64,000 nucleotides of DNA from contig NZ_CP062803.1 in the NCBI RefSeq assembly GCF_008801925.2, positions 2,542,001 through 2,606,000 of the forward strand, in the 5' to 3' direction. The stretch is from Cupriavidus basilensis (GTDB lineage Bacteria > Pseudomonadota > Gammaproteobacteria > Burkholderiales > Burkholderiaceae). Below are positions 16,809-27,330 of this stretch, one piece after another. The first letter of the stretch is position 1. Each line of letters opens with the position of its first letter. The position numbers and the translations under genes were made by a program. The notes beneath the pieces are model-generated. The model had not been told where the DNA came from. It saw only the letters and a program-made list of their open reading frames with translations, and ran no database searches.

Positions 16809-18413
16809 ATGGCTACCTCCCTCCCCGCGCGCGACGGCGCCTCGCCCGGCCCGGCGGCGCCAGCGGCGCGCCCCGCCGCGCCAGTGCCGTTGTCGGGCGC
16901 AAAGCTGATCGTCGGCACGATCGCGCTGTCGCTGGCCACGTTCATGAACGTGCTCGACTCCTCGATCGCCAACGTATCGATCCCGGCCATCTCGGGCGAC
17001 CTTGGCGTGGCGCCCAATCAGGGCACCTGGGTCATCACCTCGTTCGCGGTGGCGAACGCCATCTCGGTGCCGCTGACCGGATGGATGACCACACGCTTCG
17101 GGGCGGTGCGGCTGTTCATCACGTCGATCCTGCTGTTTGTGATCTCGTCGTGGCTGTGCGGCGTCGCGCCCAACCTCGAAGTGCTGCTGGCCGCGCGCGT
17201 GCTGCAAGGTGCCGTGGCGGGGCCGATGATTCCGCTGTCGCAATCGCTGCTGCTGTCGAGCTATCCGCCGCAGAAAAGCACCATGGCGCTCGCCCTATGG
17301 GGCATGACCACGCTGGTGGCGCCAATCATGGGGCCGCTGCTGGGCGGCTGGATCTCGGACAACATGACCTGGCCGTGGATCTTCTATATCAACATCCCGG
17401 TGGGTCTGGGCGCCGCCTATGCGACCTGGACGATCTACCGCGACCGCGAGACGCCGATCAAGATCCTGCCGATCGACCGGATCGGGCTGGCGCTGCTGGT
17501 GATCTGGGTAGGCTCGATGCAGCTCATGCTCGACAAGGGCAAGGAGCTCGACTGGTTCCACTCGACCTCGATCGTCGTGCTGACGGTAGTGGCCATTGTG
17601 GGTTTCCTGTTCTTCCTGATCTGGGAGAGCTACGAGAAGCATCCGATCGTCGATATCACCCTGTTCAAGGGACGTAACTTCAGCGCCGGCGTGGTGGCCA
17701 TCTCGGTGGCCTACGGCCTGTTCTTCGGCAACCTGGTGATCCTGCCGCTGTGGCTGCAAACCATTGTCGGCTATACCGCAACAGACGCCGGCATCGTGAT
17801 GGCGCCGGTCGGGATCTTCGCCATCCTGCTGTCGCCGCTGATCGGCAAGAACCTGCCCAAGATGGATGCGCGCTGGGTCGCGACCCTGGCCTTCGTCACC
17901 TTTGGCGTGGTCAGCCTGATGCGCTCAGGATTCACCTTGCAGGTCGATACCCGCACGTTGATGATCCCGACGCTGATCCAGGGTGCGGCGATGGCGATGT
18001 TCTTCATCCCGCTGACCTCAGTCATCCTGTCGGGCCAGCCACCGGAGAAAATCCCGTCGGCCTCCGGGGTGTCCAACTTCGTGCGGATCACGTTCGGTGC
18101 GATCGGTGCGTCGATCTCGACCACCATCTGGGAAAACCGCACGGCGCTGCATCACGCGCAACTGGTTGAACAGGTCAACCCGTATAACCCGACCTATATC
18201 GACCAGCTCAACCACCTGATGCAGATGGGCATGAGCCAGGCCCAGGCCAACGGCCAGATCGAGCGCAGCATTTCGCAGCAGGCGGCCATGCTGGGCGCCA
18301 ACGATATCTTCTGGATCTCGGGCGTGCTGTTCTTCGTGCTGATTGTCTTTGTCTGGCTGACCAAGCCTAAGAAGGGAGGCGATCTGGACGCCTCCGCGGC
18401 CGGGGCGCACTAG
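16809..18413 (+). CDS. MFS drug efflux transporter, DHA2/EmrB family (14 membrane segments)
   Basis: 534 residues. After a Pro/Ala-rich cytoplasmic lead, hydrophobic segments consistent with the 14-helix DHA2 group follow. Motifs: LDSSIANVSIPAISGDLG, WVITSFAVANAISVPLTGW, and the antiporter motif VLQGAVAGPMIPLSQSLLL. It should export hydrophobic or aromatic compounds by proton antiport, working with the adaptor and channel encoded just upstream. Substrates cannot be predicted from sequence. Last gene of the marR-led operon; a hairpin follows at 18449. Confidence 0.94.
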   Translation: MATSLPARDGASPGPAAPAARPAAPVPLSGAKLIVGTIALSLATFMNVLDSSIANVSIPAISGDLGVAPNQGTWVITSFAVANAISVPLTGWMTTRFGAVRLFITSILLFVISSWLCGVAPNLEVLLAARVLQGAVAGPMIPLSQSLLLSSYPPQKSTMALALWGMTTLVAPIMGPLLGGWISDNMTWPWIFYINIPVGLGAAYATWTIYRDRETPIKILPIDRIGLALLVIWVGSMQLMLDKGKELDWFHSTSIVVLTVVAIVGFLFFLIWESYEKHPIVDITLFKGRNFSAGVVAISVAYGLFFGNLVILPLWLQTIVGYTATDAGIVMAPVGIFAILLSPLIGKNLPKMDARWVATLAFVTFGVVSLMRSGFTLQVDTRTLMIPTLIQGAAMAMFFIPLTSVILSGQPPEKIPSASGVSNFVRITFGAIGASISTTIWENRTALHHAQLVEQVNPYNPTYIDQLNHLMQMGMSQAQANGQIERSISQQAAMLGANDIFWISGVLFFVLIVFVWLTKPKKGGDLDASAAGAH

Positions 18414-18448
18414 CTGGTTTGGTTGCACTCGGTACACGCGCTGCACAG

Positions 18449-18480
18449 CGAGGCCGATGCCGTCACAGGCATCGGCCTCG
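18449..18480 (+). terminator. Hairpin after the efflux operon
   Basis: A perfect 13-bp stem, cgaggccgatgcc (18449-18461) and ggcatcggcctcg (18468-18480), loop gtcaca. It is followed by tgctttctgg rather than a T run, so it may need Rho or act as an mRNA stabiliser; its position 35 bases after the stop codon fits a transcript end. Confidence 0.6.
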
Positions 18481-18572
18481 TGCTTTCTGGCCCTGCCCCC
18501 TGGCCCCGGGCTCAAGCCGTCAGGATCTCCCGCCCGATGCAGCCGCATTGCGCGTTGGCCGCATTGAGCACG

Positions 18573-19520
18573 TTAGAGCTTGACCAGCCGCTCGGGCCGC
18601 AAGGCGCCTTCACGCATGCGCGCCACGCCAAGCAAGCGGCGCGGCTCGCCGCCATAGACACTGGCGAGTTCGTCTTCCGCCAGCGCCACGCCCGCCGGCA
18701 GGTCGCGCTGCGCGATGCGCTGGCCCTGCAGGAAGCGCGCCATCGCGGCCTCGTCGAGCGTCACCGCTACGCAACGCTGCAGCAGCGCATCGACCGGCGC
18801 AAGCATTGCGGGGCGCTCTTCGTCGGAGCGCTGCTCGATCTGCTCCAGCGTGACCGCGCCTTCCAGGCTCAGGTCGCCCACCGCCGTACGGCGCAGGCCG
18901 GTCAGGTGCGCGCCGCAGCCGAGCGCCTCGCCGATGTCCTCGGCCAGGGTGCGGATGTAAGTGCCCTTGCTGCAGGTCACGCGCATGCTGAAGGCGGGCA
19001 CCTGCGGCAGCCCGCAATCGAGCAGCGTGATTTCGTGGATGGTGACGCGGCGCGCGGCGCGCTCCACGGTCTGGCCGGCTCGTGCGTATTCGTACAGCGG
19101 ACGTCCGTCCTTCTTCAGTGCGGAATGCATCGGCGGCACCTGCTCGATTTCGCCCGCGAAGCGCTGCATTGCGGCGCGCAGCGCCGCGATATCGCAGGTT
19201 ACCGCACGCTCGGCGATCACCTCGCCCTCGGCGTCGCCGGTCGCGGTCTTGAGGCCCAGCCGCACGGTGGCTTCGTACGTCTTGTCGGCCTCGAGCAGGT
19301 CCTGCGAGAACTTGGTCGCCTCGCCAAAGCACAGCGGCAGCAAGCCGGTAGCCAGCGGGTCGAGCGTGCCGGTGTGTCCGGCCTTCAGCGCGCGCAGCAT
19401 GCGCTTGGCACGCACCAGCGCATCGTTGGACGAAAGGCCGAGCGGCTTGTCGAGCAGCAGCACGCCATGCACCTCGCGGCGCGGTTGCCGGGGCGGGCGA
19501 TTGGTGTTGGGATGGGTCAT
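18573..19520 (-). CDS. truB: tRNA pseudouridine-55 synthase TruB
   Basis: 315 residues. VHGVLLLDKPLGLSSNDALV is the N-terminal motif, and GHTGTLDPLATGLLPLC carries the catalytic Asp. The C-terminal part (PVDALLQRCVAVTLDEAAM and RLLGVARM) matches the TruB C-terminal/PUA-like region. It converts U55 of the T-arm to pseudouridine in most tRNAs. It is downstream of rbfA on the minus strand, but a terminator-like hairpin lies in the 117-base gap, so its expression may be lower than that of the rest of the operon. Confidence 0.96.
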   Translation of the reverse strand: MTHPNTNRPPRQPRREVHGVLLLDKPLGLSSNDALVRAKRMLRALKAGHTGTLDPLATGLLPLCFGEATKFSQDLLEADKTYEATVRLGLKTATGDAEGEVIAERAVTCDIAALRAAMQRFAGEIEQVPPMHSALKKDGRPLYEYARAGQTVERAARRVTIHEITLLDCGLPQVPAFSMRVTCSKGTYIRTLAEDIGEALGCGAHLTGLRRTAVGDLSLEGAVTLEQIEQRSDEERPAMLAPVDALLQRCVAVTLDEAAMARFLQGQRIAQRDLPAGVALAEDELASVYGGEPRRLLGVARMREGALRPERLVKL

Positions 19521-19606
19521 GACGGGGAGCTATGTGACGCCGGCAAAGCCTCGGGGCCGGGCGCGACAGACAGGGACAAAGGAGACGCGAAGCAACCAGC
19601 ACCAAC

Positions 19607-19634
19607 AAGAAAACGGCCCGTGGTTACGGGCCGT
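19607..19634 (-). terminator. Intrinsic terminator-like hairpin between rbfA and truB
   Basis: acggcccg (19613-19620) pairs with cgggccgt (19627-19634) around a 6-base loop. On the minus strand the stem is followed by TTTTCTT. It lies just after the rbfA stop codon and before truB, inside the presumed operon. Confidence 0.65.
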
Positions 19635-19637
19635 CTT

Positions 19638-20006
19638 TCAGTCTTCTTTTGCGCGCGTGGAGTTGGCTTCTTTGATCAGCTTGGACATCTCGATCGCTTG
19701 TTCCACCGAGGTATCGTGGAAGAAACGCAGCGTCGGCACGGTATGGATATGCAACCGCTTGTAAAGCAGCGAATGCAGGTAACCGGACTTTTCGTTGAGA
19801 ATGCCCTCCACTTCCGCGGCATCAGCCGCCAGGACGGTGAAGTACACCTTGGCGTGCGCGTAGTCGGGGGTCAGCGTGACCGACTGCAGTGTGACGAGCC
19901 CCAGGCGGGGATCGCGCAGCTCACGCTGGATCATCTCGGCCAGGTCGCGCTGGATCTGGTCGGAAATCCGGAGATTACGAGAGGAGATATTGCCTTTCTT
20001 GGCCAT
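19638..20006 (-). CDS. rbfA: 30S ribosome-binding factor RbfA
   Basis: 122 residues, standard length. The KH-like fold signature is visible: [38 protein letters not shown] and HAKVYFTVL, with [17 protein letters not shown] near the C-terminus. RbfA assists late 30S maturation by acting near the 5' end of 16S rRNA and is needed for cold adaptation. It lies 63 bases downstream of infB in the conserved rimP-nusA-infB-rbfA order and is followed by a terminator-like hairpin. Confidence 0.96.
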   Translation of the reverse strand: MAKKGNISSRNLRISDQIQRDLAEMIQRELRDPRLGLVTLQSVTLTPDYAHAKVYFTVLAADAAEVEGILNEKSGYLHSLLYKRLHIHTVPTLRFFHDTSVEQAIEMSKLIKEANSTRAKED

Positions 20007-20069
20007 TCAATACGCTTGCTGTCGAGAAGGGCAGCGGCGGGCCAGTTGGCCCGCCGCCCGCAACACGCC

Positions 20070-22970
20070 TTACAGCGTGCGCGCCACCTCGGTGATTTCA
20101 TACACTTCGAGCTGGTCGCCTTCCTGAACGTCGTTGAAGTTCTTGATCGACAAACCGCACTCGAAGCCTTGCTTGACTTCCTTGACGTCATCCTTGAAGC
20201 GCTTGAGCGAATCAAGCTCGCCGGTATGGATGACCACGTTGTTGCGCAGCACCCGTACCAGGGCGGTACGCTTGACCAGCCCGTCGGTGACCATACAACC
20301 AGCCACCGCGCCAATCTTCGGCACGCGGAAGACCTGGCGCACTTCCACCGTACCCAGCGTGACTTCCCGCTTTTCCGGTGCCAGCATGCCCGACATTGCC
20401 GCCTTGATCTCGTCTACCGCATCGTAAATGATGTTGTAGTAGCGAATATCGATGCCGTTGTTCTCGGCCAGCTTGCGCGCGCCAGCATCGGCACGTACGT
20501 TGAAGCCGATGATGACCGCCTTCGAGGCCGTAGCCAGGTTGACGTCCGACTCCGAGATGCCACCCACGCCGCCGTGCACGATCTGTACGCGCACTTCTTC
20601 GGTGGAGAGCTTCTGCAGCGATTGCACCAGTGCTTCCTGCGACCCCTGAACGTCGGCCTTGACGATCAACGGCAGCGTCTGCACTTCGCCTTCGCTCATC
20701 TGCTCCAGCATCGTTTCCAGCTTGGCCGCCTGCTGCTTGGCCAGCTTGACGTCGCGGTACTTGCCTTGACGGAACAGCGCAATTTCGCGCGCCTTGCGCT
20801 CGTCCGGCAGCACCAGCACTTCTTCACCAGCCGCCGGCACTTCGGACAGGCCCTGGATCTCGACCGGAATCGAGGGACCGGCTTCCTTGGTCGGCTTGCC
20901 GGTTTCGTCCAGCATGGCGCGAACGCGGCCATAAGCGCTGCCAGCCAGCACCACATCGCCACGCTTGAGCGTGCCGCTGGTGACCAGGATGGTCGCGATC
21001 GGGCCCTTGCCCTTGTCCAGCTGAGCCTCCACCACCAGGCCCTTGGCCGGGGCGTCCACCGGCGCCTTCAACTCCAGCACTTCGGCCTGCAGCAATACTT
21101 GCTCCAGCAGGTCGTCGATGCCGGCGCCGGTCTTGGCGGACACCGGGACGAACGGCGAATCACCGCCATACTCTTCCGGCAGCACCTGCTCGGCCACCAG
21201 TTCCTGCTTGACGCGGTCCGGGTTGGCTTCGGGCTTGTCGATCTTGTTGATCGCGACCACGATGGGCACGCCCGCCGCCTTGGCGTGGGCAATGGCTTCC
21301 TTCGTCTGCGGCATCACGCCGTCGTCGGCCGCGACCACCAGGATCACGATGTCGGTTGCCTTGGCACCACGAGCACGCATGGCCGTGAAGGCCTCGTGAC
21401 CCGGGGTGTCCAGGAAGGTGATCACGCCGCGCTCGGTTTCCACATGGTAGGCACCGATGTGCTGCGTAATCCCGCCGGCTTCGCCCGCCGCAACCTTGGC
21501 ACGACGGATGTAGTCCAGCAGCGAGGTCTTGCCGTGGTCGACGTGACCCATCACGGTCACCACCGGCGGACGCGGCAACTGCTCGGCGTCAGTGTGGTCT
21601 TCACCACCCACGACCAGCAGCGCTTCCGGATCGTCCAGCTTGGCGGCAAACGCCTTGTGGCCCATTTCTTCCACCACGATCATGGCGGTTTCCTGGTCCA
21701 GCACCTGGTTGATGGTCACCATCTGGCCGAGCTTCATCATCTGCTTGATGACCTCGGAAGCCTTGACGGCCATCTTGTGCGCCAGGTCGGCCACCGAAAT
21801 GGTCTCGGGGATGTGCACTTCGCGCACCACCGGCTCCGTCGGCGCCTGGAAATTCGTGCCGCGATCGTCTTGCTGGTGACGGTTGCCACGGCCGCGCGGA
21901 CCGCCGCGCCAGCCGCCAACGCCACCGGACGAATCGCCGCGGGTCTTCAGGCCGCTGCCCTTCTTCTTCGAGCCTTCGTCCTGCCAGGTCGAGGAAGTCC
22001 CTGCCTTCACTACCTTGCCGGTCTTCTTATCGACGGTGGTGGTAGCGGTGGCCGTGGTCGTTACGGGCTTCTTCTCGTCCTTCTTGACTTCGGTGCCAGG
22101 CGGCTTGACCGGCTTGTGCAGCGTGCCGGTCTGCTCGGCCTTCTTTTCTTCAGCCTTGCGTTCCGACGGTGCCTTGAGCACGCGCGCCGGCGCATTCAGC
22201 ATCTGCTGAATGGCACGGGCTTCGGCTTCGGCGGCCTCGCGGCGCTTGCGCGCTGCGTCCTGCTCGGCACGCGCCTTGTCGGCGGCCTGCTTGGCGTCGT
22301 CGGCGGCCTTCTGCGCGGCTGCGCGTTCGGCGGCCAGGCGAGCCTTTTCGTCTTCGGCCTTCTTGCGCGAATCGTCGTCTTCCGGCGCCTTGGCCGTAGC
22401 GGCGGCGCGCAGGGCGGCAGCTTCCTCTTCCGCCTTGCGGGCGGCGAGTTCAGCCTGGCGACGTTCTTCAGCCTCCAGCGCTTCCTGCTTGGCGCGACGC
22501 TCGGCCTCCTCGCGTTCGGCCGCCTCCTGGCGTGCCTTCGACTCGGCTTCCTGGCGTGCCAGCAACTCGGCCTGCTGACGATCTTCCTCGTCCTGGCGAG
22601 CCTGTTCGGCCGCATCGACCGGCAGCTCGACCACTTCGTGGCCATCGGCGCCATCGGTGGAAGCCTCGTCGCGCTTGATCAGGACGCGCTTCTTGCGCAC
22701 CTCGACCTGCACCGTGCGAGTCTTGCCGGTGGAATCAGCCTGGCGGATCTCGGAGGTCTCACGCTTGGTCAACGTGATTTTCTTGCGCGCGCTGTCATCG
22801 GCCGCCCCGTGGGAACGCTTGAGGTAATCCAGCAACTTGGTCTTGTCGGATTCGGTGATGATGTCGTCAGGCGTCACCTTGCCCACCCCAGCTGCCTGCA
22901 ATTGTTCCAGCAGGGCAGCTGCGCTGCGGCTCAGTTCTGCGGCCAGTTGGGCAACTGTTGTGCTTGCCAT
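20070..22970 (-). CDS. infB: Translation initiation factor IF-2
   Basis: 966 residues. The N-terminus carries the IF2 N-domain ([19 protein letters not shown]); residues ~130-300 form a long Ala/Glu/Lys/Arg-rich, probably coiled or extended region, followed by a Gly/Arg-rich stretch. The GTPase domain starts near residue 470 with [12 protein letters not shown], then [10 protein letters not shown] and [13 protein letters not shown], followed by the beta-barrel and C-terminal domains that bind fMet-tRNA. IF-2 places initiator tRNA on the 30S subunit and promotes 50S joining. Part of the rimP-nusA-infB-rbfA operon. Internal initiation giving shorter isoforms occurs in E. coli; I cannot tell here. 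Confidence 0.97.
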   Translation of the reverse strand: MASTTVAQLAAELSRSAAALLEQLQAAGVGKVTPDDIITESDKTKLLDYLKRSHGAADDSARKKITLTKRETSEIRQADSTGKTRTVQVEVRKKRVLIKRDEASTDGADGHEVVELPVDAAEQARQDEEDRQQAELLARQEAESKARQEAAEREEAERRAKQEALEAEERRQAELAARKAEEEAAALRAAATAKAPEDDDSRKKAEDEKARLAAERAAAQKAADDAKQAADKARAEQDAARKRREAAEAEARAIQQMLNAPARVLKAPSERKAEEKKAEQTGTLHKPVKPPGTEVKKDEKKPVTTTATATTTVDKKTGKVVKAGTSSTWQDEGSKKKGSGLKTRGDSSGGVGGWRGGPRGRGNRHQQDDRGTNFQAPTEPVVREVHIPETISVADLAHKMAVKASEVIKQMMKLGQMVTINQVLDQETAMIVVEEMGHKAFAAKLDDPEALLVVGGEDHTDAEQLPRPPVVTVMGHVDHGKTSLLDYIRRAKVAAGEAGGITQHIGAYHVETERGVITFLDTPGHEAFTAMRARGAKATDIVILVVAADDGVMPQTKEAIAHAKAAGVPIVVAINKIDKPEANPDRVKQELVAEQVLPEEYGGDSPFVPVSAKTGAGIDDLLEQVLLQAEVLELKAPVDAPAKGLVVEAQLDKGKGPIATILVTSGTLKRGDVVLAGSAYGRVRAMLDETGKPTKEAGPSIPVEIQGLSEVPAAGEEVLVLPDERKAREIALFRQGKYRDVKLAKQQAAKLETMLEQMSEGEVQTLPLIVKADVQGSQEALVQSLQKLSTEEVRVQIVHGGVGGISESDVNLATASKAVIIGFNVRADAGARKLAENNGIDIRYYNIIYDAVDEIKAAMSGMLAPEKREVTLGTVEVRQVFRVPKIGAVAGCMVTDGLVKRTALVRVLRNNVVIHTGELDSLKRFKDDVKEVKQGFECGLSIKNFNDVQEGDQLEVYEITEVARTL

Positions 22971-23063
22971 TCAAACCCTTTCAATGCTTGGTTATACGTC
23001 GGGACAATTGTGTGTGGAATGCGCGCTCAAGCAGCCTGGAAAAGCACTACGTGAGCGTGTCCC

Positions 23064-24539
23064 TCAGTTAAACCAATGTTCCCGTGCTTTCATGATCAGC
23101 GCGCGTGCATCATCCTCGCCAAGACCAACCATGTCGACGAGTTCGTCGACGGCCAATTCGGCCAGTTCGTCACGCGTGTGGATATTGCCTTCGGCCAGCT
23201 TGCCGATCAGTTCCGGGGTCAGGCCGTCGAGCGAGCGCAGATCCTGCGACACCTCTTCCACCTTTTCTTCCCGGGCCAGTTCCATCGTCAAGAGCGCATC
23301 GCGGGCGCGGTTGCGCAGCTCGTTGACGGTATCTTCATCGAAGGCGTCGATTTCCAACATCTCGCTGATGGGCACATAGGCCACTTCTTCCAGCGTGGAG
23401 AAACCTTCGTCGATCAAGATGTCAGCCACTTCTTCGTCCACGTCCAGCTTGGCCATGAACAACTTGCGCACCACGTCGCTTTCCTCGGCTTGCTTCTGTG
23501 CCGATTCTTCCTGCGTCATGATGTTGATCTGCCAGCCGGTCAGCTCGGACGCCAGGCGTACGTTCTGACCACTGCGGCCGATGGCGACGGCGAGGTTTTC
23601 CTCGTCGACCACCACGTCCATGCTGTGCTTTTCCTCGTCTACCACAATCGACTGTACTTGTGCCGGCGCCAGGGCGCCAATCACGAACTGCGCCGGGTCT
23701 TCCGACCACAGCACGATGTCGACCGCTTCGCCGCCAATCTCGTTACGGACCGCGGTCACCCGCGTGCCGCGCACGCCGACGCAGGTACCGATCGGATCGA
23801 TACGCTTGTCATGCGCCACCACGGCGATCTTGGCGCGCACGCCGGGGTCGCGGGCAGCTGCCTTGATTTCCAGCAGGCCCTGCTCCATCTCCGGCACTTC
23901 GTTCTCGAACAGCTTGATCAGGAACTCGGGCGCGGTGCGCGAGAGCTCGATCTGCGGGCCGCGTGCGGTGCGATCCACATTCAGGATATAGGCGCGGACA
24001 CGGTCGCCGGTGCGCAGGTTTTCCTTGGGGATGATCTGGTCGCGGGCCAGCAGCGCTTCCACGCGGCCGGACTCGACGATCAAGCCCTTCTTGTCGGCAC
24101 GCTTGACCGTGCCGGTCATGACCTTCTCGCCACGATCGAGGTAATCGTTGAGGATCTGCTCGCGCTCGGCGTCACGGATCTTCTGCAGGATCACCTGCTT
24201 GGCGGCTTGCGCACCGATGCGGCCGAACTCGACCGACTCGATCTGCTCTTCGACAAACTCATCCAGCTGGATGTCCGGATCCTGCTCACGGGCCTCGAAC
24301 ATGAGGATTTGCTTGTCCGGCTCCTGCAGACCCTGTTCATCGGGGACTACAAGCCAGCGGCGGAACGTCTCGTGCTCACCGGACTCACGATCGATGGCGA
24401 CGCGAATATCCACGTCTTCCTCGAAACGCTTCTTGGTTGCCGAAGCGAGTGCCGCTTCCAGCGCACCGAATACCACATCCTTGTCGACGTTCTTCTCACG
24501 CGCAAGCGCATCGACGAGCAACAGAACTTCGCGGCTCAT
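23064..24539 (-). CDS. nusA: Transcription termination/antitermination factor NusA
   Basis: 491 residues. The N-terminal RNA-polymerase-binding domain ([20 protein letters not shown]) is followed by an S1 domain (~135-200), two KH domains ([20 protein letters not shown] and [19 protein letters not shown]) and two C-terminal helix-hairpin acidic repeats ending KAREHWF. It modulates pausing, intrinsic termination and antitermination. Its start codon overlaps the rimP stop by 4 bases, so the two are translationally coupled, and infB follows after 93 bases. Confidence 0.97.
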   Translation of the reverse strand: MSREVLLLVDALAREKNVDKDVVFGALEAALASATKKRFEEDVDIRVAIDRESGEHETFRRWLVVPDEQGLQEPDKQILMFEAREQDPDIQLDEFVEEQIESVEFGRIGAQAAKQVILQKIRDAEREQILNDYLDRGEKVMTGTVKRADKKGLIVESGRVEALLARDQIIPKENLRTGDRVRAYILNVDRTARGPQIELSRTAPEFLIKLFENEVPEMEQGLLEIKAAARDPGVRAKIAVVAHDKRIDPIGTCVGVRGTRVTAVRNEIGGEAVDIVLWSEDPAQFVIGALAPAQVQSIVVDEEKHSMDVVVDEENLAVAIGRSGQNVRLASELTGWQINIMTQEESAQKQAEESDVVRKLFMAKLDVDEEVADILIDEGFSTLEEVAYVPISEMLEIDAFDEDTVNELRNRARDALLTMELAREEKVEEVSQDLRSLDGLTPELIGKLAEGNIHTRDELAELAVDELVDMVGLGEDDARALIMKAREHWFN

Positions 24540-25024
24540 TGCTTGTTCCCTTTTTTCTGATTTCCTTTGAAGTCGATCACCGGCACCAGGCGTGCGCGAT
24601 CAACATCGGATATGGTGAATTCCAGCAGCGCCGTGCCGTTCTGGCCTTCGAACTCGAGGCCAATCTGCTCTGCCCCCGGCTCACCGGTAGGCGTCTGCAG
24701 GATGCCGACGAAGTTCTTCTGCCCGTTGACCGGAAGGCGCAAGGTAACCCTGGCTTCCTGGCCCGCGAAGCGGACGAAGTCAGCCAGTTTCTTGAGCGGC
24801 CGGTCCAGCCCCGGCGAGGACACTTCGAGGCGCTCGTAGTCGATATTCTCGACGGTGAGCACGTGGGTAAGCTGACGGCTTACCTTCTCGCAATCCTCAA
24901 TGACGATGCCGGTTTCAGGCTGATCGATATAGACGCGCATGAGTCCGCCTGGAGCGCGCTCGAGCTCAACCAGCTCGTACCCCATGCCGTTCAGGGTGGT
25001 TTCGATCAAATCTGCCAGATGCAC
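24536..25024 (-). CDS. rimP: Ribosome maturation factor RimP, GTG start
   Basis: 162 residues, starting at a GTG (complement of cac at 25022-25024) that encodes the usual N-terminus [19 protein letters not shown]. The motifs [17 protein letters not shown] and [12 protein letters not shown] are characteristic. RimP helps assemble the 30S subunit. First gene of the rimP-nusA-infB-rbfA operon; the ribosome site is poor, consistent with the GTG start and low expression. Between it and its promoter candidate (25239-25267) is a terminator-like hairpin. Confidence 0.95.
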   Translation of the reverse strand: MHLADLIETTLNGMGYELVELERAPGGLMRVYIDQPETGIVIEDCEKVSRQLTHVLTVENIDYERLEVSSPGLDRPLKKLADFVRFAGQEARVTLRLPVNGQKNFVGILQTPTGEPGAEQIGLEFEGQNGTALLEFTISDVDRARLVPVIDFKGNQKKGNKQ

Positions 25025-25170
25025 TGTATTCCCGAATAATGGCCATCAATACCGTGGCAGACCCAGCCCATCGGCACGGCCGTCTTGGATGACGGCTTCA
25101 GCCAGCTTGCCTGCCAGTCATCCCGACCGGCGCGCCGCGAAACACGGCAAGCACACGAAACGGGCGAAGC

Positions 25171-25195
25171 AAAAAAAAATGGGCGCAATGCCCAT
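25171..25195 (-). terminator. Intrinsic terminator upstream of rimP
   Basis: On the minus strand ATGGGC (25195-25190) pairs with GCCCAT (25184-25179) around loop ATTGC, followed by a run of nine Ts (25179-25171 including the last stem base region). It ends transcripts from rluB, but it also lies downstream of the promoter candidate at 25239-25267, so it could attenuate the rimP operon or end a short RNA. Confidence 0.8.
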
Positions 25196-25238
25196 CATTC
25201 GCCCACCCTTTTGCAGGATGACTTTTGAATAGACTTTG

Positions 25239-25267
25239 ATTATACGCTGTCGCGGTGCAAAAGGCAA
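25239..25267 (-). promoter_or_regulatory. Sigma-70 promoter candidate for the rimP operon or a short RNA
   Basis: Minus strand: TTGCCT (complement of 25262-25267), a 17-base spacer, then a perfect TATAAT (complement of 25239-25244). The predicted start near 25232 is about 208 bases before the rimP start codon and about 37 bases before the terminator hairpin. Confidence 0.65.
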
Positions 25268-25354
25268 AGGCACCCGACTTTGGCAAGACAGGGATGCGGC
25301 CCGTGCCGCTCTTTTCCCTGCCAGGCCCGCCCAAGGCGCCTTGCCTCGCATCAC

Positions 25355-27325
25355 TCAACGATTGCCGTCGCGGCCACCGCCACGAGGACGGCGGTTGCCG
25401 TTGGGCTTGCCGGCCTGCGGCATCACATTCCCATTGGCTTCGCCACCACCGCGGCGCTGGGAACGATTCTGACCGCCACCCATGCCACCCATGCCACCCA
25501 TGCCGCCCATACCTCCCATACCTCCCATGCCGCCCATGCCAGCGCCACGGCCACCACTGCGGCCCGGACGGCCCGGGCCGCGCGGGGAACCCGCCGCACC
25601 GCCGCCCAGCTTGGTCGTATGGGACGTCAGCAGGGTCGGGCCACCGATGTAGCCCATCGACGTTTGCATCGGATCCGGCTGCCCGCGGCCAGCGCCGCTG
25701 CCGCGCGGGCCGTTGCCGCGATTGACGCGCGGCAGGCCGTCCATGCCGGTCGGCATCGGCATGCCGGCAATGGCCGCCTCGGTGCGCTGCTGGCGCCCAC
25801 CCACCTTACTGCCGCCGCGGGGACCGCTATCGCCCTTGGACGGCGCCTTCAGGCCGATGGATGCCATCAGCGCGCGCACGTCGTCCGCCGCAAGTTCTTG
25901 CCAGCGGCCACGCTTCAGGCCGCGCGGCAGCAGGAACTGGCCGTAACGGGTACGAATCAGGCGCGACACGGTCAGGCCGACTGCCTCGAACATGCGGCGC
26001 ACTTCGCGGTTGCGGCCTTCGGTCAGCGCCACGTGGTACCAGTGGTTGATGCCTTCGCCACCACCGTCCGCGATGCGCAGAAAATTAGCCTCGCCATCGT
26101 CGAGCTTGATGCCATGCAGCAGGCGCTGGCGATCGGCCTCGGCCAGCTCGCCCAGTGTGCGCACCGCATATTCGCGCTCCACGCCGTAGCGCGGATGCAT
26201 GAACTTGTTGGCGATATCGCCGGAGGAGGTAAAGATCAGCAAGCCCTCGGTATTGAAGTCGAGGCGGCCCACGGCCACCCACTTCCCTGCCTTGATGCGC
26301 GGCAGGCTGTCGAACACGGTCGGACGGCCTTCCGGATCCGACTGACTGACGATCTCGCCGGACGGCTTGTGATACAGCAACACGCGCGGCGGCTTGGACG
26401 ACACACGGCGGTGGATCAGCTTGCCGTTGACCCGGACCTGGTCGGCCGGCAGGATGCGCTGGCCAATGTGGGCAGGCAGGCCATTGACCGAAACCCGGCC
26501 CTGCAGAATCAGCTCTTCCATTTCCCTGCGCGAGCCCAGCCCGCCTTCGGCGAGCACCTTGTGCAGCTTTGGCGCATCGTCGTCTGCAGACAGCTCGCGC
26601 ACCGGCTTGACCCGGGCCTGCGGACCACTCGACTCTTCCTGGTCATACTGACCGGAAATGACAAAGCGGAACAGGTCCTCACCGCTAGCGGCGGCGGCGG
26701 GCGCCTTCTCGGGCACACCCGCGGCCGGGCGCTGCGCCCCGCCCTTACCCTTGCCGCCCTTGCCTTGCTGGCGCGGGCCGCCTTGCTGCCCTTCGCCGCC
26801 GCCGCGGCGGGCCGCGCCTTGCGGCTGCTGGCCTTGCTGCGGCTTGCGCTTGCGGGCGCCACTCCCATTCGGGTTGGGGCGAGCGCCATCGCGCTGGCGC
26901 TCGCCCGCGACCTCGCTTACACCTTCGGCGGTGTCACCGGTGAAGTTGCGGCGGCCTCGCGGCGCCGGGCGCTCGCCCTGCGCTTCGCCTGCCTGCACAG
27001 CCTCGCCTTCCGCAGGCTTGCGCTTGCCACGCGTACGCCCCTTCCTTGCGCCGTCGCCACGCGCGTCCTGCGCGGTGCCGGCATCGGGGCTGCCCGCAGG
27101 GTTTAGCGTCCCGCCGTCCGCGGCACGGTCGCCATCGCGGTCCTGCGCGGCCTGGCGGCGCGTGGCCACCAGATTGCGCAAGCCACGGCGCAGGCCCTTG
27201 CGGCGCGGCGCGCCATCGGTGCCGGCGCCGCCTTCGGCGCCATTACCGGCATCGCCGGCCGGCGTATCCGCCTGGCGGACGTCTTGATCAGAATCGGACA
27301 AGGTATTCACATTCGGATGTTGCAT
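25355..27325 (-). CDS. rluB: 23S rRNA pseudouridine synthase RluB with long low-complexity extensions
   Basis: 656 residues, more than twice the usual ~290. Residues ~252-300 form an S4 RNA-binding domain ([20 protein letters not shown]), and ~312-490 the synthase domain, with the catalytic Asp356 in [15 protein letters not shown]. The first ~245 residues are Gly/Arg/Gln/Lys-rich and disordered-looking; the last ~150 include a GMG repeat (DNA repeat at 25482) and RGGG-type RNA-binding-like stretches. RluB modifies U2605 (E. coli numbering) in 23S rRNA helix 89/90 region. Starts 5 bases after the scpB stop, so the two are one operon. The extensions may add RNA affinity, which is inference. Confidence 0.93.
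   Translation of the reverse strand: MQHPNVNTLSDSDQDVRQADTPAGDAGNGAEGGAGTDGAPRRKGLRRGLRNLVATRRQAAQDRDGDRAADGGTLNPAGSPDAGTAQDARGDGARKGRTRGKRKPAEGEAVQAGEAQGERPAPRGRRNFTGDTAEGVSEVAGERQRDGARPNPNGSGARKRKPQQGQQPQGAARRGGGEGQQGGPRQQGKGGKGKGGAQRPAAGVPEKAPAAAASGEDLFRFVISGQYDQEESSGPQARVKPVRELSADDDAPKLHKVLAEGGLGSRREMEELILQGRVSVNGLPAHIGQRILPADQVRVNGKLIHRRVSSKPPRVLLYHKPSGEIVSQSDPEGRPTVFDSLPRIKAGKWVAVGRLDFNTEGLLIFTSSGDIANKFMHPRYGVEREYAVRTLGELAEADRQRLLHGIKLDDGEANFLRIADGGGEGINHWYHVALTEGRNREVRRMFEAVGLTVSRLIRTRYGQFLLPRGLKRGRWQELAADDVRALMASIGLKAPSKGDSGPRGGSKVGGRQQRTEAAIAGMPMPTGMDGLPRVNRGNGPRGSGAGRGQPDPMQTSMGYIGGPTLLTSHTTKLGGGAAGSPRGPGRPGRSGGRGAGMGGMGGMGGMGGMGGMGGMGGGQNRSQRRGGGEANGNVMPQAGKPNGNRRPRGGGRDGNR
25482..25541 (-). 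repeat. 9-bp tandem repeat encoding Gly-Met-Gly units in RluB
   Basis: Six contiguous 9-base units of the type atgcc(a/g)ccc or atacctccc start at 25482, 25491, 25500, 25509, 25518 and 25527, with a degenerate unit after. On the coding strand they give a run of Gly-Met-Gly. The array is in frame, so copy-number change would lengthen or shorten the tail without a frameshift. Confidence 0.85.
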
Positions 27326-27330
27326 GGTGT

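Larger units (their letters stand above)
25025..25354. other. rimP leader / rluB downstream region
   Basis: 330 bases without a protein gene. It holds a good minus-strand sigma-70 promoter (25239-25267), a terminator hairpin with nine Ts (25171-25195), and a 7-bp outer inverted repeat gggcgaa/ttcgccc (25162-25168 with 25198-25204) that encloses the hairpin. The remaining 146 bases up to the rimP start show nothing further. Confidence 0.6.

Noticed and set aside
18423..23054. A 1543-codon open frame on the plus strand opposite truB, rbfA and infB
   Set aside because: It lies antisense to three well-identified genes; long antisense frames are common in GC-rich DNA, and its protein is His/Arg/Leu-rich with no domain.
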